DNA of 18,748 bases from Candidatus Competibacteraceae bacterium (GTDB taxonomy: Bacteria; Pseudomonadota; Gammaproteobacteria; Competibacterales; Competibacteraceae): NCBI GenBank assembly GCA_003527885.1, contig DPWB01000336.1:4762-23509 (forward strand), in the 5' to 3' direction. How positions within the stretch are numbered: the stretch's first letter is position 1; the number at the start of each line of letters is the position of its first letter. Positions 14,584 to 18,748 of the stretch are shown here, one piece after another. The notes under the pieces were generated by a model that was given only the letters and a program-made list of their open reading frames with translations, did no database searches and had not been told where the DNA came from. A program made the position numbers and the translations under genes.

Positions 14584-15282
14584 TCAGGCCGGGCAGAACC
14601 GGTAGCCGATACCGGTCTCGGTGAGAAAATACCGGGGTCGGGCCGGGTCGGCCTCCAGCTTCTGGCGGAGATGGCCCATGTAGATGCGCAGGTAATGGCT
14701 GCGCTCCACATACGCCGGACCCCAGACGGCGCGCAGCAGTTGGCGGTGGGTCAGCACCTTGTCGGACTGGCTGAGCAAGGTGGCCAACAACCGGAATTCG
14801 ATGGCGGTGAGATGGACGGGCTGGCCCGCCCGAGTGACCTGCCGACGCTGCAAATCGACGTCCGTTTCGCCGAAAGTCACCACCGTCGCGCCGCTTGGTC
14901 CGCGCGCGTAACGCCGGCACACCGCCCGCACGCGCGCGAGCAGTTCCGTGACCCCGAAGGGTTTGACCAAATAATCATCGGCGCCGGCATCCAATGCCTC
15001 GACCTTGTCATATTCTTCGACCCGAGCCGACAGCACCAGAATGGGAATGCCGCTCCACGCGCGCAGATCGCGGATGAAATCGACGCCGTCGCCGTCTGGC
15101 AGACCCAAATCCAACACGACGAGATCCGGTTTTCGGGTGCCGGTATCCAGCAAACCTTGCCGCAGCGTATCCGCCTCGTGGACCCGGTGACCCTCGCCCT
15201 CCAGCGTGGCGCGGACGAACCGGCGGATGGCTTGTTCGTCTTCGACGATCAGGACGGTCAAGGCGGTTTCGGCGGCGGCCAT
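14584..15282 (-). CDS. kdpE: KdpE-type OmpR-family response regulator
   Basis: Two-domain transcription factor, 232 residues. The receiver domain (about 8-122) has the acidic pair E14/D15, phospho-acceptor Asp58 in VVLDLGLPDGDG, Ser85 (LVLSAR) and Lys107 (YLVKPFG). The winged-helix DNA-binding domain (about 132-230) shows LTAIEFRLLATLL, RQLLRAVWGPAYV and LRIYMGHLRQKLE, then GIGYRF. The segment VWGPAYVERSHYLRIYMGHLRQKLE is characteristic of KdpE rather than of other OmpR relatives. The ATG overlaps the stop of the upstream kinase gene by one base (TGATG), indicating coupling. In other bacteria KdpE activates kdpFABC for K+ uptake under low K+ or osmotic stress; no kdpFABC genes lie in this window. 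Confidence 0.93.
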   Translation of the reverse strand: MAAAETALTVLIVEDEQAIRRFVRATLEGEGHRVHEADTLRQGLLDTGTRKPDLVVLDLGLPDGDGVDFIRDLRAWSGIPILVLSARVEEYDKVEALDAGADDYLVKPFGVTELLARVRAVCRRYARGPSGATVVTFGETDVDLQRRQVTRAGQPVHLTAIEFRLLATLLSQSDKVLTHRQLLRAVWGPAYVERSHYLRIYMGHLRQKLEADPARPRYFLTETGIGYRFCPA

Positions 15283-16955
15283 CAGGTCGGCTCCAGATCG
15301 GGTTCATCATCCATTTCAAGCGGCGGCAAGGTTTCCAGCGGCAGCGTGAAGGTGAAGCGGGCTCCGCCGCCAGGGCGGTTGCCGGCGCTGATCGCCCCAG
15401 CGTGGGCCTCGATGATCGCCCGGCAGATGGACAGCCCCAGACCCAGGCCCGGCATCGCCGATTCCGGGTGGCCGCGAGTGAATTTTTCAAACAGATCCTC
15501 TTGGTGGTCGACGGGCAAACCGGGCCCTTCATCCCAGACGTCCACGGTGAATCGATCGGTTTCAGCGCGGGCCGCAACGCCGATGACCGTACCCGGCGGC
15601 GTGTATTTGGCGGCGTTTTGGAGCAGGTTGACCAGCACCCGTTCGATCAGCACCGCATCGCAGTTGACCAGCGGCAGTTCCAGACCGAGCGCCAGTTGCA
15701 GCGGGTGATCGCGCAGGGGTTGTTCCAGCATCCGCAGCGCCGAACCCACCAGTTCCTCCAGCGATTGCCAGTCCTTGCGCAGCCGCACCCCGCCGGCCGC
15801 TTGCAGCTTGGCCATGTCCAGCAGATTGTCGACCAGCAACGCCATCCGCATCGTCTGCTCGCGGATGGCGGTCAACGAGTCCCGATAGGACGGCTGTCCG
15901 GCGGCCAGTTCCAGCGCCAAGGCTTCCGTCGAGCCGATCAGCGCGGCCATCGGCGTGCGCAGGTCGTGGGACAGCCCCGCCAGCAGTGAGTTACGTTCTC
16001 GCTCCGCTTCCATTTTGACCAGGGTGTGGCGGGCGACTGCGGCGAAGTGCAGCCGTTCCAGGGCGATGGCGATCAACGCGGTGAAAGTGTCCAGCAACTG
16101 GCGCTGTCCCAAGCTCGAAGGCCGCCGCGGGTCGGGCGCCACGACCAGTACCCCGCGCGTGTGCGGCGGCGCTTCGAGCGGCAGATACCACAGCGCTAAG
16201 CCGGATAAGTTCCCGCCGCTGGAGTCGATCGGCGCGTTACGGTCGAAACACTGCTGGGCGATGGCCAAATCCACCGACAACGGCTCGGGTCGCGTCGGGA
16301 TCGCTTGCAACAAGCAATCGCGGTCGTCCGATGGCAGCAGCCGGGCCTTGATCCGAAGGCTGGTCTCGACCCAGCGCTCGCTGATCTCGATAACGTGTTC
16401 GACCGCCACCGCGCCCGATAGCTCGCGCGCCATTTCGTAGAGGTGACAAGCGCGTTCCTCGCGAGCCCGAGCGATGTGAGCTTGGTAGCGGAAGCGGGCG
16501 GTCAGTTGGCCGACGATCAGGCCGACGATCAGCATGACGATGAACGTCAGGATAGCTTGCAGCGTGTCAAACGCGAACGCGAAGCGCGGCGGCACGAACA
16601 CGAAATTGAACGAAAGCCCGTTCAGGACCGCCACCAAGATCGCCGGCCCGCGTCCGTACCTCGCCGCCACGCCGACCACCGCCAGCAAAAACAACATGAT
16701 GGTGTTGGCGTGGTCGAAATAAGGTAAGAGCGGGATAGCGAGCAAGGTCACACCCAAAGAAACCAGCAGGGCTACGGGGTAACCTTGCGGCAGGCGGAGC
16801 GGGTTGAATGGCTCGCGCAACTCCGCTCGCGCCATCGGCCCGCTCAAGGGGGGTTGCCACCGACGCCGGTCGCCGGGGCGCTCGGTACAAGCGTTCTGTG
16901 CTTCGGGCTGAAGGGAGCTGTCTGACGGGTCGGGTTCAGCCGGAGGCGTTTTCAT
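15282..16955 (-). CDS. kdpD: KdpD-type sensor histidine kinase without the KdpD N-terminal domain
   Basis: Membrane sensor kinase partner of KdpE. From the ATG at 16955 it has 557 residues. A Pro-rich, probably cytoplasmic linker (1-50) is followed by four membrane helices at about 57-155 with the DUF4118-type motif LNGLSFNFVFVPPRFAFAF, then a GAF-like region (about 170-305) and the kinase core. The phospho-acceptor is His330 in LSHDLRTPMAALIGS, the N box is NLLQNAAKYTPPG with Asn447, and the ATP lid motifs are DEGPG (475) and GLGLGL (503-508). Full KdpD has ~890 residues with an N-terminal KdpD/USP nucleotide-binding region; that region is absent. The frame is open to GTG 17060 with another ATG at 16997, and none of the starts has a clear ribosome site. 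The KdpE-like box at 17095-17112 favours one of the downstream ATGs. Confidence 0.88.
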   Translation of the reverse strand: MKTPPAEPDPSDSSLQPEAQNACTERPGDRRRWQPPLSGPMARAELREPFNPLRLPQGYPVALLVSLGVTLLAIPLLPYFDHANTIMLFLLAVVGVAARYGRGPAILVAVLNGLSFNFVFVPPRFAFAFDTLQAILTFIVMLIVGLIVGQLTARFRYQAHIARAREERACHLYEMARELSGAVAVEHVIEISERWVETSLRIKARLLPSDDRDCLLQAIPTRPEPLSVDLAIAQQCFDRNAPIDSSGGNLSGLALWYLPLEAPPHTRGVLVVAPDPRRPSSLGQRQLLDTFTALIAIALERLHFAAVARHTLVKMEAERERNSLLAGLSHDLRTPMAALIGSTEALALELAAGQPSYRDSLTAIREQTMRMALLVDNLLDMAKLQAAGGVRLRKDWQSLEELVGSALRMLEQPLRDHPLQLALGLELPLVNCDAVLIERVLVNLLQNAAKYTPPGTVIGVAARAETDRFTVDVWDEGPGLPVDHQEDLFEKFTRGHPESAMPGLGLGLSICRAIIEAHAGAISAGNRPGGGARFTFTLPLETLPPLEMDDEPDLEPT

Positions 16956-17060
16956 GTCGGGTTTGGCGGACGAACAGAAGATGTGGGCGCGTTTCATTGA
17001 CCGGATTACCCACGGCGCGCTTCGCCACAACAGTCCCAATGGTGTGGAGCGTAGGCGCAC

Positions 17061-17366
17061 GGTTGAAAAAATGGGGTAAAAATGGGAGAGCGCACTGTAA
17101 AGAAACCGTAAATTTTTGGCGCCTGATCCGCATCATTGCCTGGGACGGCCACATCGCGCTCGAACCATCAGACCGTGGAGCCTTCTCCGAATAAGGTCGG
17201 TTCGCGGGTCACGAGCGCCCCTTTAAATAAGCAAAGAATATAACTTTATGGATAAAAAATACTTTGTTTGCATATAGGGGCGATGATAAGGTCACAAACC
17301 CAATTTTCCCGCGCCGGCTCCGACCGGAGCGGGATGACCGGACTTTAAGGCGGTGGACTTGTCACG
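17061..17366. other. Non-coding divergent region between kdpD and cysI
   Basis: About 300 bases with no supported gene. The kdpD-proximal part holds a near-duplicated run (AAAAAATGGGG then AAAAATGGGAG at about 17066-17088) and the KdpE-like box. The middle (17223-17280) is strikingly AT-rich for this window, with ATATAAC, GGATAAAAAATAC and CATATAGG, the likely promoter zone of the siroheme reductase gene; a CysB-type site is conceivable but I cannot identify one. Nearer the gene a GC-rich imperfect hairpin (CCCGC ... GCTCC-GACC-GGAGC ... GGG, about 17309-17334) lies in the leader. No strong ribosome site precedes the ATG at 17367. Confidence 0.6.
17095..17112 (-). promoter_or_regulatory. KdpE-box-like site upstream of kdpDE
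   Basis: Minus strand TTTACGGTTTCTTTACA (17112-17096) matches the recalled E. coli KdpE site at 13 of 17 positions and is followed by GTGCGCTC. On the plus strand it is a direct repeat, CTGTAAA and CCGTAAA with 11-bp period, as expected for an OmpR-family dimer site. The plus-strand pattern GAGCGC-NN-TGTAAA is identical to that at site A (14479-14492). Its position suggests autoregulation of kdpDE. Confidence 0.5.
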
Positions 17367-18748
17367 ATGTATCAGTACGACCAATACGATCAAACGCTAG
17401 TCGAGGAGCGGGTGGCCCAATACCGGGGTCAGGTGCGGCGTTACTTGGCCGGTGAGTTGAGCGACGATGAATTCCGGCCGCTGCGGCTGATGAACGGCCT
17501 TTACATCCAGCGCCACGCGCCGATGTTGCGGGTCGCCATCCCCTATGGCCTGCTGTCCTCCCGGCAGCTGCGGGCCTTGGCGGACATCGCCCGCCGCTAC
17601 GACAAGGGCTACGGCCATTTCACCACCCGCCAGAACATTCAGTACAACTGGCCCAAGCTGGAGGAAACGCCGGACATCCTGGCCGAGCTGGCCAAGGTGC
17701 AGATGCACGCCATCCAGACCAGCGGCAACTGCATCCGCAACGTCACCGCCGACCATCTGTCGGGCGTGGCCAAGGACGAGATCGAAGACCCGCGCATCTA
17801 CTGCGAGATCATCCGGCAGTGGTCGACTTTCCATCCAGAGTTTTCCTACCTGCCGCGCAAGTTCAAGATCGCCGTGACCGGGGCGCTACACGACCGCGCG
17901 GCGGCGCAGGTCCACGACATCGGTTTGAACCTGCTGCGCGACGAGCGGGGCGAACTCGGTTTTCGGGTGCTGGTCGGCGGCGGCTTGGGGCGGACGCCGT
18001 TGATCGGTCACGTCATCCGTGAGTTTCTCCCGCAGCGCGATCTGCTGTCCTACCTGGAAGCGATTCTGCGGGTCTACAACCAGCATGGCCGGCGCGATAA
18101 CCTGTTCAAGGCCCGCATCAAGATTCTGGTCAAGGCCTTGAAGCCGGAGGTGTTTCGCGGACAGGTCGAAGCGGAATGGGCGCAGGTCCGGGAGTCCGGG
18201 TTGGTGCTGGACGAACGCGAAATCGAGCGGGTCCGCCGGTTTTTCGCGCCGCCGCCTTACGATCCTGACGCCGCTCGCGATCTCAGTTTCGAACAGTGGT
18301 TGAAAGGCGATAAAGCTTTCGCGACTTGGGTCCGCCACAACGTCGCCGAACACAAGGTCGCGGGCTATCGCAACGTGTTTTTGGCCTTGAAGGAATCGGA
18401 TGTACCGCCGGGAGACATCACCGCCGAACAGATGGACGCGGTGGCCGACCTGGCCGATCGCTACAGCTTCGGCCAGGTTCGATCCACCCATCACCAGAAC
18501 CTGATGCTGGCTGACGTGCGTCAAGCCGAGCTCTATCCGCTGTGGCACGCGCTGAGGGCGCAGCGGTTGGCCGCGCCGGTGATCGGCACGCTGGCGGATA
18601 TGATCTGCTGCCCCGGCCTGGATTTTTGCAGTCTGGCCAACGCCAGCTCCATTTCCGTCGCCCGCCAGATCAACGAAAAATTCGACCGGCTGGACTATCT
18701 CTACGATCTGGGCGAGTTGCGGCTCAACATGTCCGGCTGCATGAACGC
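17367..18748 (+). CDS. cysI: CysI-type sulfite/nitrite reductase hemoprotein (3' end missing)
   Basis: Siroheme- and [4Fe-4S]-containing reductase that performs six-electron reduction of sulfite to sulfide (assimilation) or of nitrite in related enzymes; cytoplasmic. The 460 residues present show the first ferredoxin-like half with MNGLYIQRHAPMLRVAIPYG at 42-61, the substrate/siroheme-contacting GHFTTRQNIQYNW (83-95) and SGNCIRNV (119-126), the basic FKARIKILVK (247-256), a second ferredoxin-like half, and the cluster motif CCPGLDFC (C415-x5-C421). The window ends inside the second cysteine motif at MSGCMN, with C458 the third ligand. By family length (~550) about 90 residues are missing. ATG 17367 starts MYQYDQYDQTLVEERV; the ribosome site is weak (GGTGG). 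Sulfite use is more likely than nitrite, by overall similarity to CysI-like proteins, but sequence alone does not settle it. Confidence 0.87.
   Translation, partial: MYQYDQYDQTLVEERVAQYRGQVRRYLAGELSDDEFRPLRLMNGLYIQRHAPMLRVAIPYGLLSSRQLRALADIARRYDKGYGHFTTRQNIQYNWPKLEETPDILAELAKVQMHAIQTSGNCIRNVTADHLSGVAKDEIEDPRIYCEIIRQWSTFHPEFSYLPRKFKIAVTGALHDRAAAQVHDIGLNLLRDERGELGFRVLVGGGLGRTPLIGHVIREFLPQRDLLSYLEAILRVYNQHGRRDNLFKARIKILVKALKPEVFRGQVEAEWAQVRESGLVLDEREIERVRRFFAPPPYDPDAARDLSFEQWLKGDKAFATWVRHNVAEHKVAGYRNVFLALKESDVPPGDITAEQMDAVADLADRYSFGQVRSTHHQNLMLADVRQAELYPLWHALRAQRLAAPVIGTLADMICCPGLDFCSLANASSISVARQINEKFDRLDYLYDLGELRLNMSGCMN

Noticed and set aside
17223-17280. AT-rich segment as a CysB operator or riboswitch for cysI
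   Set aside because: It has promoter-like AT content but no recognisable CysB half-site arrangement or conserved riboswitch core.

Overview
The window is a GC-rich chromosomal segment from a proteobacterium, most likely a gammaproteobacterium. The evidence is an Azotobacter-type 258-residue ferredoxin-NADP reductase, KdpDE-type and OmpR-family regulators, a large-subunit PstSCAB system and a CysI-type siroheme reductase. A glycogen- or polyphosphate-cycling lineage such as Competibacteraceae would fit the mix of phosphate uptake, a eukaryote-like phosphofructokinase and a Na+ pump subunit. That assignment is inference; no marker gene in the window proves it. I saw no rRNA, tRNA, insertion sequence, CRISPR array or phage gene.

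Layout. Positions 1-5031 (minus strand) carry the high-affinity phosphate operon in the order pstS-pstC-pstA-pstB-phoU, with phoU cut by the window edge. Three 11-bp direct repeats upstream of pstS (5143-5175) look like a Pho box. Positions 5269-6988 (plus strand) carry a short-chain dehydrogenase and a type I 3-dehydroquinate dehydratase (aroD), followed by what looks like a decayed fragment of an EamA/DMT transporter. Positions 7261-9516 (minus) encode a 751-residue double-length 6-phosphofructokinase of the eukaryotic type, with a catalytic N half and a degenerate C half.

Positions 9705-17060 (minus) form a cation-homeostasis stretch. It holds an intact trkH, a frameshifted remnant of a second trkH 3' end directly upstream of it, fpr, a Na+-translocating decarboxylase beta subunit (oadB family), a 53-residue single-helix membrane protein, a 131-residue helical protein of unknown function, the response regulator kdpE, and a short KdpD-type kinase lacking the usual KdpD N-terminal domain. 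No kdpFABC genes are present. Three KdpE-box-like sites lie here: one upstream of kdpDE and two upstream of the operon that ends in oadB. Two of the three share an extended 14-position pattern. This suggests that a K+-responsive regulator also controls the Na+ pump operon.

Positions 17061-17366 are a non-coding divergent region. From 17367 to the right edge (plus strand) runs the start of a CysI-type sulfite/nitrite reductase hemoprotein, cut inside its second iron-sulfur cysteine motif.

The most novel points are the KdpE-like boxes linking kdpDE to the oadB operon, the N-terminally short KdpD, the small membrane gene next to oadB, the trkH tandem duplication with one decayed copy, and the eukaryote-like tandem PFK in a bacterial setting.
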